Assembly: GCA_940671915.1 (NCBI GenBank)
Contig: CALNVZ010003434.1
Coordinates: 24,009,974 to 24,073,973, forward strand
Direction of reading: 5' to 3'
DNA: 64,000 nt
Origin: Paracentrotus lividus
Lineage: Eukaryota > Echinodermata > Echinoidea > Camarodonta > Echinidae
The notes beneath the pieces are model-generated. The model saw only the letters and a list, made by a program, of their open reading frames with translations, was not told where the DNA came from and did not search any database. Both the position numbers and the translations under genes were made by a program. Below, in pieces: positions 37,301 to 48,790 of the stretch (position 1 is the stretch's first letter; the number at the start of each line of letters is the position of its first letter).

Positions 37301-40300
37301 GTTGGATATTGGATATAACAACATGAAAAGTGGCTGAGTTTTACACTGGTTGAGATGACTGTAATGGAAGCTCTAGATCTTCTTATAACCTCGTTGATGA
37401 TTTGATTTGATTTGATTATGATCTGTTTTGATTACAGCATGAGAGGTGGCTTAGTTTTACACTGGGTGAGATGAGTGTAATGGAAGCTCTAGATCTTTGT
37501 AATAACCTTGTTGATTTGATTTGATTATGATTTGATTTGTTTTGATTACGGTATGAGAAGTGGCCGAGTTTTACACTGGGTGAGATGAGTGTAATGGAAG
37601 CTCTAGATCTTCGTAATAACCTTGTTGATGATTTGATTTGATTTGATTATGATTTATTTTGATTACAGCATGAGAAGTGGCTGAGTTTTACACTGGGTGA
37701 GATGACTGTCATGGAAGCTCTAGATCTTCTTAATAACCTCGTTGATGAATCGGACCCTGATGTAAGTTAACAACTTCACTTAAAGATGAAATCAGTAGAA
37801 AAACAAATTTTAGGGGGGAAATCTGAAGATTGTAATACATTTCCCATCTATGCAGTGGTTTTCAAATTATTTTCAACTTGCTATTAGTAATTAAGTAATG
37901 TGTCATTATCCCCCAAACAAGTGAAGTGTTTCCTAAATGATTCTTGCAAAAGTTCTTCCAAGCTGCATGAATATCTCTTTGATGTATTCCCCTGAACAAA
38001 AAAATGTATGACACAGGAAACGTTCATTGGTTCGGGTTTAATCAAATACTTTAAATGTATGAACTGCAAAAAGGGAATTTGTGAGGTCAAGTTTTTGAAC
38101 GATCATTATTGTCCACATGATAATTACATTATATAACTGTTTGCATTTTCTCATTGTTTTGTTTTGACTGTTTTGCAGACCGACTTGCCTAATATCTACC
38201 ATGCCTTCCAAACTGCTGAAAGAATCCGAGAGAAGCATCCTGATGAAGACTGGTTTCACCTGATTGGTCTCATCCATGATATGGGTAAAGTTATGGCCAT
38301 GCATGGACAACCACAGGTAATAACTGCTTTAGGGCTTTCCAATTCAATGCAATATGTTTTGCTTGGATACCCAAAAAATAGTAGTCCATTTTTTCTTGTT
38401 CTGTCTATCAATACAAACTTTTGTTAGTACATATTGAATATGTATTGGAAAGGAAAGATTGCATTTGAATTCTTTGAGCCCTTGCTCAATTTGGAAACCA
38501 GCCAATTCAAACTTTACCAATACAAGCTTTTGTTGGTACTAAATTTTTTTTTTTTTAATTCTTTGAGCCCATGCTAGACTTGGAAACAATCCAATCCAAC
38601 CAAATTGTCCCTGATAAAGTCAGCTGATTTTTGTTTAATGTTGTGAGCTAGAAACAATCCACTTCCCCATTTAGGCAAGTGAAACCTCCTATCACAAAAG
38701 GTTTTCCTTATTAGGAAATTTTAATCTTAGCACCATTTCCATGATGCAAAATGCTCAAGGTAGCATGCAATAAATGCAAAAAAATCTTATCCTACAATGG
38801 TTGGTTGATTAGGTTTTTACAGACCTGTAAACCTGGGTCCAAGAAGGGTCAGTTTTTTTGATAATGCAGAGAGTTGCCAATGAATGTTGCTGGCCATCCA
38901 ACTTCTGATTCCCTATAGAATAATATAGAATAATATTATAATAAAATACATGTATAGTTTTATGCTGTTGTATCTAGAATTTTTATGCCTCTGCGACGAA
39001 GTCTCGCTTATAGACATCTACACCTTGATGTAGGGTCACCATGACCTGGTGTCCTAGGACTATCGGGCTGTAACTGTTTATATTCCGCAATGCCTATAGA
39101 CATCTACACCTTGATGTAGGGTCACCATGACCCGGTGTCCTAGGACTATTGGGCTGTAACCGTTTATATTCCGCAATGCCTATAAACATCTACACCTTCG
39201 TGTAGGGTCACCATGACCCGGTGTCCTAGGACTATCGGGCTGTAACCGTTTATATTCCGAAATGCCTATAGACATCTACACCTTGGTGTAGGGTCACCAT
39301 GACCTGGTGTCCTAGGACTATTGGGCTGTAACCGTTTATATTCCGCAATGCCTATAGACATCTACACCTTGGTGTAGGGTCACCATGACCTGGTGTCCTA
39401 GGACTATCGGGCTGTAACCGTTTGAATTCCGCAAGCCTATAGACATCTACACCTTGGTGTAGGGTCACCATGACCTGGTGTCCTAGGACTATCGGGCTGT
39501 AACCGTTTATATTCGCAATGCCTATAGACATCTACACCTTGATGTAGGGTCACCATGACCCGGTGTCCTAGGACTATCGGGCTGTAACCGTTTATATTCC
39601 GCAATGCCTATAGACATCTACACCTTGGTGTAGGGTCACCATGACCTGGTGTCTAGGACTATTCGGGCTGTAACCGTTTAAATTCCGCAATGCCTATAGA
39701 CATCTACACCTTGATGTAGGGTCACCATGACCCGGTGTCCTAGGACTATTGGGCTGTAACCGTTTATATTCCGCAATGCCTATAGACATCTACACCTTGG
39801 TGTAGGGTCACCATGACCCGGTGTCCTAGGACTATCAGGCTGTAACTGTTTTGCATTACCTTGCAAGAAAGAGTTACCTTTATATTATCATTTCAACCTG
39901 TTCAACTTCCTTCCATTTTCATTTGTTTTTCCTCGTTTTCTCAGTGGTCAACTGTAGGTGACACGTTTGTTGTTGGATGTCTCCCTCCTCCAAGTCTTCC
40001 TTACGGTATGAAGAGCTTCACTGATAACCCTGACCTCAACGACCCTCGATAATAACACTCGCCTCGGTATCTACAGGAAAAACTGCGGCCTTAGTCATGT
40101 GACTATGTCATGGGGTCATGATGAATATCTCTATCATGTTCTCTTAAAGAACAAGACAACTTTACCTGAGGAGGGTCTGTACATGGTACGATATCATTCC
40201 TTCTATCCATGGCACAGAGGGGATGAATACACCTTCCTTACTGATAATAAAGATAGAGAGATGCTCAAATGGATCCACGAATTCAAGTAAGTCTACATTC

Positions 40301-41152
40301 TTTTTCATTCTCTCTTTTTATCTCAGACGTGTTCTGTTTATCAAGGTGTATGTTCCGAGTTGCTTTTCTATGTCTTTCACTATACCTGATAGTCTATTTT
40401 CTCTGAATCCTCCTTTTCCAGAGTCCAATGCAATCCAACACACAAAATATTTGGTGAAGCACCTTGTCCGTGCCACTTCAAACCACTTCACAATTTGCAT
40501 TACATATATGCCATAAAACAGTGGCAACACTTCAAAACTTACCATTTGAACCAATAAAACCCTCTAGCGATTAAAACAAAGCTCATTTACAAAATGTGCT
40601 TTTAAAAGCTTCTTTAACAGAAGTGCCCCTCTGTTTTTTGTTGGTATTGTTCTACTCCTAATCTTCTTATCTATCCTGATTTATATATCTTTCTTCCTCT
40701 CTCTCTCTCTCTCTCTATAATATTCAAAAGCATTTATATGGTTGAGAAGAGTAGAGAATTCATGGACTGTAGAAAGAAATACTTTACAAATTACAAACTA
40801 GCCTATTGATAGGAATATTTGTGATAAAAATGCAAAATTGCCCTTTTGCTAAAGTTGCCTCATTTCATAACTTTGGTCTTCAGCGCTCAATAGAACGAAA
40901 GTCGATGCTAACTTTACAAGTTTTTACTGTTCCCCAATGTGTGAATTTTATAATAAATACCCTCCTTTAAAATGTTTTAATCTATTAATGTCTATTTCTA
41001 TATTATTGACCAATTCTCTTATTCTTTTCTTTTATCTTTTCAGTAAATTTGACCTGTACTCCAAGTCTGACAGTGTGCCTAATATAGATGCCTTACGTCC
41101 ATACTATCAGTCCCTCATTGACAAGTATCTACCTGGAAAGCTCAAATGGTAG
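28321..41152 (+). CDS. MIOX: myo-inositol oxygenase (MIOX), one-base insertion in the fifth supported exon
   Basis: MIOX is the soluble di-iron enzyme that opens myo-inositol with O2 to D-glucuronate, the first step of inositol catabolism. Exons: 29902-30060, 32243-32332, 37669-37761, 38179-38316, 39945-40286 and 41044-41152 (TAG 41150-41152), plus a possible start exon whose coding part is only ATG at 28321-28323. If that exon is not used, ATG 29938 starts the protein ([10 protein letters not shown]). All six di-iron ligands of the family are present: His in YHAFQTAE, His-Asp in LIHDMGK, His in SWGHDEY, His in RYHSFYPWH and Asp in NKFDLY. The length, about 285 residues, is normal. Phases agree everywhere except for one extra base near 40050-40053, which makes TAA after DNPDLNDPR. 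The first intron would hold a small LTR element. Confidence 0.93.
28732..28922 (+). repeat. 5' LTR of the miniature retroelement
   Basis: It begins TGTTG and ends CCAACA and carries CAGAATAAACATG, a possible polyadenylation signal. It differs from the 3' LTR at few positions, including absence of ACATGTG after GGATACCAT. Confidence 0.9.
29406..29602 (+). repeat. 3' LTR of the miniature retroelement
   Basis: It begins TGTTG directly after the polypurine tract and ends CCAACA before the ACACT duplication. It matches the 5' LTR along its whole length. Confidence 0.9.
31330..31560. repeat. A-rich and (TAAA)n microsatellite
   Basis: AAATAAATAAATA units run through 31405-31485, preceded by a C run and A runs and flanked on both sides by ATTAAAATGGAATACAAAAAT-like copies (31345 and 31495). 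It lies in the second MIOX intron. Confidence 0.85.
31605..31710. mobile_element. Fragment of the GGATCCGCGCCTG element
   Basis: The end CCCCCCCTGGATCCGCGCCTG at 31681-31702 equals the right end of the element at 44279-44648. A convincing left end is not visible, so I call it a fragment. Confidence 0.45.
32348..32663. mobile_element. Foldback MITE 15 bases downstream of a MIOX donor
   Basis: CCCATATTCTCAAAGGTGGC at the left mirrors the right end (reverse complement CCCATATTCACAATAGGTGG); further in, AAATCTGTGGTTTAACTATG pairs with its reverse complement at about 32614-32633. The MIOX exon ends at 32332. No target duplication is clear. Confidence 0.65.
33620..34063. mobile_element. TA-flanked MITE, CAGTCTGTGTCAAA family, copy 1
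   Basis: The left end CAGTCTGTGTCAAATAAAAT and the right end TTTTTACACAGATTG are inverted. TA lies at 33618-33619 and 34064-34065. The interior (CGCACGCCGTCCCATGCC, TTGTTCCTCGTCG) is shared with 56196-56661. Tc1/mariner-like by ends and TA target. Confidence 0.75.
34720..34850. repeat. Dispersed repeat, copy 1 (second copy near 42280-42400)
   Basis: CATTGCCTTGCACATGTTTG, GCGCATCTTTTACAACTCC and CGCTATGAGATTAT occur in the same order and spacing as in 42280-42400 (GTTGCCTTGCACGCGTTTG and so on). Class unknown; probably a transposon fragment. Confidence 0.55.
35169..37296. mobile_element. TGGGCAATTCCAC element, copy A (2.1 kb)
   Basis: The ends TGGGCAATTCCAC and GTGGAATTGCCCA are inverted and flanked by TA. 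GTAACGTCAGTTACC occurs at the right end (37270) and internally (about 35718, 35740, 36857; a variant at 35540). A shorter relative is at 61030-62105. No transposase is readable; the few short open frames have no recognisable motifs. It fills much of the third MIOX intron. Confidence 0.65.
37322..37668 (+). pseudogene. MIOX: Three broken tandem copies of the MIOX exon 37669-37761
   Basis: Copies start at 37322, 37438 and 37552, spaced 114-117 bases, just before the real exon at 37669. Each holds GAAGTGG-like, TTTTACACTGG and GAAGCTCTAGATCTT, but loses the exon end: after GTTGATGA they run into a TTTGATTTGATT tract and have no donor. Copy 1 also has a one-base deletion (CTTCTTATAACC). Copy 2 keeps an intact GATTACAG acceptor; in copy 3 it is GATTACGG. 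Joined to the preceding exon, copy 2 would encode about 28 codons and then TGA. Confidence 0.88.
38990..39852. repeat. 86-bp minisatellite, ten copies
   Basis: A unit containing AGACATCTACACCTTGGTG, GGGTCACCATGACC, TGTCCTAGGACTATCGGG and GTAACCGTTTATATTCCGC repeats about every 86 bases. Each unit contains CTACACC-TT-GGTGTAG, GGTCA..TGACC and the palindrome GTCCTAGGAC, so single strands could form serial hairpins. It ends about 90 bases before the MIOX exon 39945 and does not overlap it. It starts with ATGCCTCTGCGACGAAG, also seen at about 12508. Confidence 0.9.
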
Positions 41153-41529
41153 ATTCGAGCAAGAACTCTACTGTTAGAATCTTGTCATCTGTTGTATGTC
41201 TTTTTTTATATGACATACAGTATCTATGTTATTTTTCCATGTTCTTTTTGATGTTAATAAGTTGTTGGTGAGGGATGTTCTTAAATTCAAACATTTTATT
41301 GTTGACTGTTTCCATATGTGCTGGACATCGGATCAATATCATGATGTTTTATATGCGTGTGTTATACTCTCATTTCTTTCCATTTCTCTCTCGTCCTGTT
41401 TCCCTCTCATTTCCTTGTGCTTTCCATTTAAAATGATCTTTTCTCTTCTTTCGTTTTTCTGTTCAACAGATGAATGTTAATTACGAAAATATACGTTTAG
41501 CGTCATGTGCTCTTAACAATTGGTACACA

Positions 41530-41536
41530 CCCACAC

Positions 41537-41572
<36 letters not shown>
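41530..41572. repeat. CT microsatellite
   Basis: An almost uninterrupted CT run in the region downstream of the MIOX stop. Confidence 0.9.
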
Positions 41573-41574
<2 letters not shown>

Positions 41575-42279
41575 CCTCTATTTCCTTTTATCTGTCTATC
41601 TTTTTCTTTTTCTCAAAATACTAAGTTTGGCTATTGTACTATCATATATATATTTTTTAAAGGTATACTCTAATTTTTATCAAGTTAGGCCGTTATATAT
41701 GTAATTACATACATTTACATTTATAAACAAATTTATTACTCCTTATAGTACGTGTATATTCCCTCAGGAGTCATGAATCCCAATAAAAGTAGGTGTGTGC
41801 CTTTTGTAGTTCCAAAAAATAAACATCTACTGGTACATACTTACAATGGTTTATGTTAAAAATTTCATGAATACCCTCAAATTGTGCATTCCAATGAGCT
41901 ATTTGCCTTTTATTCACCCTATTTTGCCCATGAATGTCAAGAGTTGATCTATGTAAAGCAGTTGGTATTAAAATTTTCATTTAAAAGTCATGGAACTTTT
42001 GACTGTAAAGGTGATGTCTCACCTGAGGAGATGTCTCAAAGACTCAGAGCCAATAATACTGAAAAAAAAAACTTATGACATTTTTGATTTTCTTGCAGTT
42101 CAAGATATGTTACAGAGACTCATGAAATGTCTCAGAGATGTCTCCGCTACTTGTCTCAAAATCTGTCTCAAACCCGTCTTTAACCCATCTAAAAGCAGAT
42201 GAGATACCACCATTAAACATGGTATTGATATGGGTAGCAGTAAATCGCTAATCAATGAGTAAGTTATGTTTTAGAATAG

Positions 42280-42400
42280 ACCTTTATAGTTGGGGGCTGA
42301 GGCCGTTGCCTTGCACGCGTTTGTGATAAGCAGCTGACGCATCTCTGACAACTCCTCTTACACATATTTCTGAGGGAGGGCGCTATGAGATTATGACATC
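42280..42400. repeat. Dispersed repeat, copy 2
   Basis: Same order of blocks as 34720-34850: GTTGCCTTGCACGCGTTTG, GACGCATCTCTGACAACTCC, GCGCTATGAGATTAT. It is downstream of MIOX. Confidence 0.55.
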
Positions 42401-43907
42401 ATATGCATATGGTCTATTGGCTACAAAAGGCATGAACGCCTTTCAGAACCGGAGATGCCACTTTTCAGAAAATTTCATGAATTCAGGAAATCTGTCACTA
42501 AAGATTTCCCCATTTTTTATCTGAATGGCACCGAGTGGCTGGGGGAGTCCCGACACCTTCTTCATGTACCTATATCGTGTACTTCTAGCTTGTTAATCAT
42601 GTTATCAAGTTTGATTATGTTAAAATGAAATATTATTGTTATTATAAATACTATTGTTATTATAAATACTATTGTACTTTTAATTGTCTATAAATCTTAT
42701 ATTAATACTTATAATAATGGAGCATCATCCACTGTGACAAAATGCAATGCAACTTACATGCACAAAGTACTCCTATTTGTTTTAACGTTATTCATGTAAT
42801 ATACTTTTATATAATTGTAGTTTATTATATTAATGCATTTGTATCAAATATTAAATATAAGTATGTCCTCTACATTCTTGTTTTGTGTTTAATGAGAATT
42901 CTAAATTACAAAGCTAAAATTTAGATGGAATATCTGTATGAATGTTAGCTATTATTGGAAGGGATTCAATCCTTTTACTGCAATCAAAACTTGTTCCGAA
43001 CTCTTCTCAGGTCTTAATTGGGTGTGAATTCTTCTTATCCCCCCAAAAAGCAAGGCAACATCAATCTATGGCTTATATTTACTATATGGGATGGGGAGAA
43101 TTAATATGTTTTTGATATGGACTCTTGTAATTTTCATTCCTGAAAATTGGAAATTAGATCTACACAAGACATACATGTACTGTCACTACCAACTGTAGTT
43201 ATTGGAATAGGTTAATATTTAAAGTAATGAATTAAAAAGTCTCTTGTATCATATTTCTTCTGAACAAAATGTATATGGCACTTGTATTTGAAGTGCTTTG
43301 CTTTCATCCTGCCACACCGATATCATGTGTAATGAATAGACCGGTGCACTGTGTTGTTACAATTCATGGATGTTTCTTTCTTGGGGACAAAGTAACGAGA
43401 TATTAAAAAAACCTGTTATTGAAGAATAAAGTTGGAGTCTGGTTTGCATACATTAGTTGTTGCAATGTCAGGTAATCTTCAGGTAAGATTTCAGGTTGTC
43501 AAGAACAATCTTGCATAAAATTAGTGAACCGGTCTATTGAATTGATCAAAGAGTATACTGTACCTGGGTACTTGACTTAAATGGATTGATAGTGTATGTG
43601 TGTGATTAATATATCAACATTTGGTTTGAACTTTTATAACTATTGTTATACATGTACATGTAAATACATAATTATATGCAATTTTTAATATATACCAAAA
43701 GATCATGTGGGCCGGTGGACATTATTTTTTAACAACTGTTGTAAGATATTGAATAAATGTACTACTATCACTCAAAACAAGGTGTATCTTTTGGGGTGTT
43801 TTTTCATGTATGTTGAATGGACCTGCGGTTATTTTGAACTAAAATGCTGTTTGATTTTAATAATGAGAAGGTAGATGAAATGACCAGATTATTTTCCTAC
43901 ATGACAG

Positions 43908-44025
43908 AGAGAGAGAAAGAGGAAATGAACGGTGAGAGAGGGAGGAGCGGTGGAACGGTGAGAGAGAGAGAGAGAGAGAGAGAGAAGGATGGAATGGTGA
44001 GAGAGAAAGAGAGAGAGAGAGGGGC
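43908..44025. repeat. GA-rich microsatellite
   Basis: GAGAGAGAGAGAGAGA runs broken by GGAACGGTGAGA-type units that themselves repeat three to four times. Confidence 0.85.
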
Positions 44026-44278
44026 GGTTATGTGGGGTAGAGAGCAAGAGCACAGGAGAACATGTGGGAAGACGGGAATAGAAAGTGAATAATTTGACAA
44101 AATCGAGGGAGGGGGTTCACTTTAAATGGATAGATCATAAGTGGTAAATGCAAAGAATTCCTGCTGTACATATTCATACATGCAGTCTCATTGCTCTACA
44201 TCCATTAAAAGATATGTGTGTGTGTGAAATTATGTGCTGTTCTTTCCATGAATTCTTGCAAATTTTTGTGATGACATC

Positions 44279-44648
44279 CAGGCGCGGATCCAGGGGGAGG
44301 GGCTGAAGATGCTGACGCACCCCGTAAGATTGGGAAAACTGCATACCTTTTGTACATAGACCTCTTGAGCGCACCCTGTTAAAATCTTATAACTTTTTTT
44401 TTTTTTTTTTTGCTTGTCCTTACCCTACCCCTACATTGTATATGAAGTATGTTTGAAAATTTATAACGACCAAAGGCCAAAAAAATTTCAACACCTACCC
44501 CCCCCCCCCTCCCCTCCCCCTGCTTATCACGCTACCAGCGTAACGTGAACAAATTTTTATGTATGTTTTGGGTTGTCCAGCTTATCATGCAAACATTTTA
44601 AGGTACCTTTTTGCACCCAGTTAAAATCCCTCTCTGGATCCGCGCCTG
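44279..44648. mobile_element. MITE with CAGGCGCGGATCC ends
   Basis: CAGGCGCGGATCCAG at the left and CTGGATCCGCGCCTG at the right are inverted. The flanks ACATC (44274-44278) and ATATC (44649-44653) differ at one base, fitting a 5-bp target duplication. The interior is C-rich with no gene. A partial relative is at 31605-31710. Confidence 0.65.
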
Positions 44649-46664
44649 ATATCTGTCCTGGATGCCTCTGCGTCCATGAGCTAAGCTTTAATAAACCACA
44701 CAGTGCTCCCATTGTAGGCGGACAAATGGAATTCCTATTGTATTGGTAGTTTAAGTGAAGTGAGAATTGCCAAAAGAGATCACATTTGGTGTTTGTTTTT
44801 TTTTAATACCACATGTTATACATGTACATGTATTAGTCATTTCTGGATGAATTTTTTTCAAAGAAACAGTGAGGACATTTAAAATAAAAATTTGTAAGAT
44901 TGGAATATGTAGTCAATTTAGATTCCAGCTGATTCTGATTTATCAATTTAACTTCTTACTTTTGCAAATGGACATTTCTTGAAATAATTAATATGCTTTT
45001 CTCTTTATCAAAACCAGGGGGCATGCCCCTTACCAAATTTGAGCACATAATTTTCGTACACTTTAATCATTTTCAACCAAATTTTGAGACTCCTAAGATT
45101 TAATCACAAACATTTCCATACATATTTTGTAAAGGTGGGTTTTCTATATAATTCTGTATTTCACTGTAAATAGTGCCCCCATGTGGTAGCCTTAAGAAAT
45201 TTCAATTGTACAAAATTGTAGAAATTGAGTGTCTTTATCATCATAGCTAATATAAAGATGATCGGTCAAATATCAAAACAACTGGATATTGCCCCCTTGG
45301 ACCTGTGATTATTATTAAAATACATTGGTTCTTATGAATTTTGCCTGACAGTCAACAACATTTGTAGGAAGGTAATCAATGAGTAAAGGTGAACAATTCT
45401 TTTTATTTCCATAATTAGTTTTATTAACAATATTCACATGTGAAACAGAATAAAAGCAAGACATTTTAAATAGCAATTTAAGCATCAATAATAAACAAAA
45501 AATACATCCCGTACTAGATCTTATGCAGTCTACACCAGCCTGTATCAGCCTTTAGTATACATGAATGACAAATGAAAGACATTTCCTCTACTTTACTCCA
45601 TTGCAAGTCCTATCCAATCTGCCCCTCCCCACCCAACCCCAATTAATAGAAACCAAGTCCACATGATATGTTTTAATCAGAGGAAATGTTCAATATCTGT
45701 ATGATCAAGAAATGAATCAATGTGGTTGATAGAATAATGATAGGAAGATTTTAATACATTATTACTTGTGTATATGGCTAACAGGGAGCAGTCTAGGAAG
45801 TTGAAATATTATTTTGGCAATAAACATCACCTCATTTGTCTGCTGAATAGTAGAAATAAACAAACATTTTACTAATCTCTCAGAAATACAAGAAATCCTT
45901 ATTTTTTGCAACCAAACAGAATAAAGATATTATGGATATAATGCATATCTACATCTACATGTACATTGTAGGTATTCATCAATGATTGAAAACTTTAATT
46001 TTGCTTTTTCAAATTGTTTAATAATTACATAATTGCATATATTTTAAAATATAATGATTATAAGACAGGTCAACAAACTAATGTAATTTCACTTCATTTC
46101 AACCAAAGACTTACAAAAATGATACCTACATGGCTGCTTTCTGGTGAGGAGCTAGGGGTGGTAATAATGTATCATGTTATCAGAGTTGCCACTCGATATA
46201 AAAAAATCCTGAAATTGGTTTTTTTTTAAATCCTGGAAAAAATGTGGGAATTCAGGGGAAAAAGGGCTGAAAATAAGCAAAAACACTTGAATTTGGAATA
46301 CAAAATTTCTTGATAGTATTGTAATTTCCCGAAAAGTCGCATCTCCGTACTATGCAGGGCCCACTCGGAGGGCAGTCCCTAAAAACTGAAGTGATTACAT
46401 TGGAAAAATACAATATAATTCTAAATAAAGACACAATACATACATGTATATGTATTATAAATGTGATTTCACAATAACCCAACTAATTTTCGATATAATG
46501 TAACTCACTTTTCAAAATTAAAAATACCTGTGACTTTTATTAAAACAAGTGTGAAGTTTAAAGTTACTAGAACCTATCGTTTGCCTTAGCATGAGATACA
46601 TGTACAGGACTGCACCAAATTCAATCAATAATCTGGGTTTGCGGCTTAATTATATATATATATA

Positions 46665-47553
46665 CAGTGTGTCCCACAAAAAATGCTTATGGCACTTTAG
46701 ATGGGTATAATATTAAAATTACGAAATTATATTGTTTATATCTTTACACCCGTAAACTACAAGTCGTTTTCTACAACTGGATGCAATTTTATGTCATATG
46801 GTCCAAGAATCACAAAGATATGAGCATTTTGTCATTACACATCAGGAAACCTCTCCATCCAAGTTTGTATTGAGTAGTACCGTATGTGTCGAATAAAACA
46901 AACCCAAGTTTGATCATTAATACTTTGAAAAAAATATTTCAGGAGTAATTATGAAATTTATACCACTATTAAGTGCAACTCATTACCATTGTAATGATAC
47001 CTCTCTCAGCTCACCAATATCATGTATTACTGAACCCCATTGTTCTGAAAATTGTGAGTGGTTCACTTTCACGCTCATTGATGATCAAAGTCGGGTTTCC
47101 ATTGAGGCACCTTTAAATAATGCATTTCAAGGAGCATGAAAGTGAGCATTCACAATTTTGCAAGACTTTTTCAGAACAATGGGGTTCAGCGATGCGTGAT
47201 AATGGTGAGCTGAAAGAGGTATCATTAAAATGGTAATGAGTTGCACCTTACAGTGATATACATTTCATAATCACTACTGAAATATTTTTCACATTATTAA
47301 TGATCAAACTTGGGTTTTCTTTTATTCGAAACATCCTGTACTACTCAATGTAAACTTGGATGGAGAGGTTTCCTGATGTGTAATGACAAAATGTTCATAG
47401 CTTTGTGATTATTGGACCATATCACATAAAATTTTATCCAGTTGTAGAAAACGACTTGCATTTTACGGGTGTAACGATTTAAATAATATAACTATGTAAT
47501 TTTAATATTATACCCATCTAAAGAGCCATTAGCATTTTTTGTGGGACACACTG
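46665..47553. mobile_element. 889-bp foldback element with CAGTGTGTCCCAC ends
   Basis: The ends CAGTGTGTCCCACAAAAAAT and its reverse complement lie in a TA microsatellite. The arms of over 400 bp stay complementary along most of their length (for example CATCAGGAAACCTCTCCATC against GATGGAGAGGTTTCCTGATG), with a centre near 47110. The ends resemble Tc1/mariner inverted repeats; a single end-like fragment is at about 12870. The structure could form a long double-stranded RNA if transcribed. Confidence 0.85.
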
Positions 47554-47988
47554 TATATATATATATATTGTATTGATGTTTTCACTCTTTGTTCTACATA
47601 TACATTAAAATGATAGTATATACTACAATGAGTTGCTTTTTACAGTCAAGTAGTATTTCTTTATGGTTAATAAGGACGTTTCACTATTCTCATGTTCAAC
47701 GAAATGATATATTTTCACAATGAGCTGAAGATTTTATAGATCCTTATTCTAATCTGTTTAAATTAGAAAATAAAGAGCAATGACATCCAAATGTAATTAG
47801 AGAAATGTGGCAAGAAATATAACTTCTCATTCCAAAATATTTACACAAGATAAAGGATATTCGACATCGGAAAATAGTAATCAAAATACATTCTCTAATT
47901 CTGAGCTACAATACACCCAGTAGTCTCTTTAAAGCAATTATGCATACAATAATGGAAATAAGTGGAGGGGAGGGAGCATATATGACAG

Positions 47989-48285
47989 CAGGGTTCCCAG
48001 CATTTTAAGAAAACAAAATTCCCAGATTTTTCCCTGATGAAATCTAAAAATTCCCTGATAATTATTTGAACCTATTTTCAGTTTCGCGTGTTGTCGCAGT
48101 GAACTATTCATAGTGTAAAACACTAGTCTGACTGACTACCGAACTTTCGATTTTGGGGCCAATCAAAATTCCCTGACCTTTTTCCCTGATTTTTATGCAT
48201 TATCATCAAAGTTCCTGACTTTTCCCTGACTTTAAAAAAAAGTAAAATAATTTTCCCTGATTTCCCTGATGGGCTGGGAACCCTG
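47989..48285 (-). mobile_element. hAT-like MITE, second copy of 17357-17658
   Basis: The ends are CAGGGTTCCCAGC and GCTGGGAACCCTG; GACAG flanks both sides (47984-47988, 48286-48290). The interior matches the copy at 17357-17658 in reverse orientation (TTCCCTGAT repeats, GAACTTTCGATTTTGG). Confidence 0.75.
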
Positions 48286-48654
48286 GACAGGTATACTAAG
48301 GAGATGTTTTGTTCCCTAAATAGATTCAGATCCAATTCATGTACAGTTCCTTGTCCCTTAAAATATTAATATTAAAGTGCAAGGAACTTCTTTTTTTCAT
48401 ATTGGAATGGTGATAAATCTGGGTGGAAGTATTATACAGGCTACTCATGTTACAACAAGTTGTTTGGGACCAACCAAAATACCTTGTTTGAAATCAAAGT
48501 GTTATACTGCAGACATTGGCACATACATGTTGTAGACACATATGCACATGTTTGACATAGCGACCAGGTAAATTGCTTGGTTATAATAAAATCTCGGATT
48601 TGCGCTTGTTATAACAGGAGTAGACTGTATGAACATTAAAAAAACAAAAACATA

Positions 48655-48790
48655 AAGAAAGTATGACATCAAAATCTAATAATAATAATAATGATAATAC
48701 ATATGATTTGTAATGCGCCGAATCCATTCTGCGAAGTGCTTGAGGTGCAACTATGAAGGCATTGAACCAATAAGATAATAATAAATTACA
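48655..48790 (-). mobile_element. Probable SINE tail fragment
   Basis: On the minus strand the fragment reads AAGCACTTCGCAGAATGG and GGCGCATTACAAATCATATG and ends in a run of ATTATTATT, similar in plan to an L2-like SINE tail. The head is missing. Confidence 0.4.

Noticed and set aside
44160-44374. A 66-codon minus-strand frame near the CAGGCGCGGATCC element
   Set aside because: It crosses the left end of the MITE and matches nothing known.
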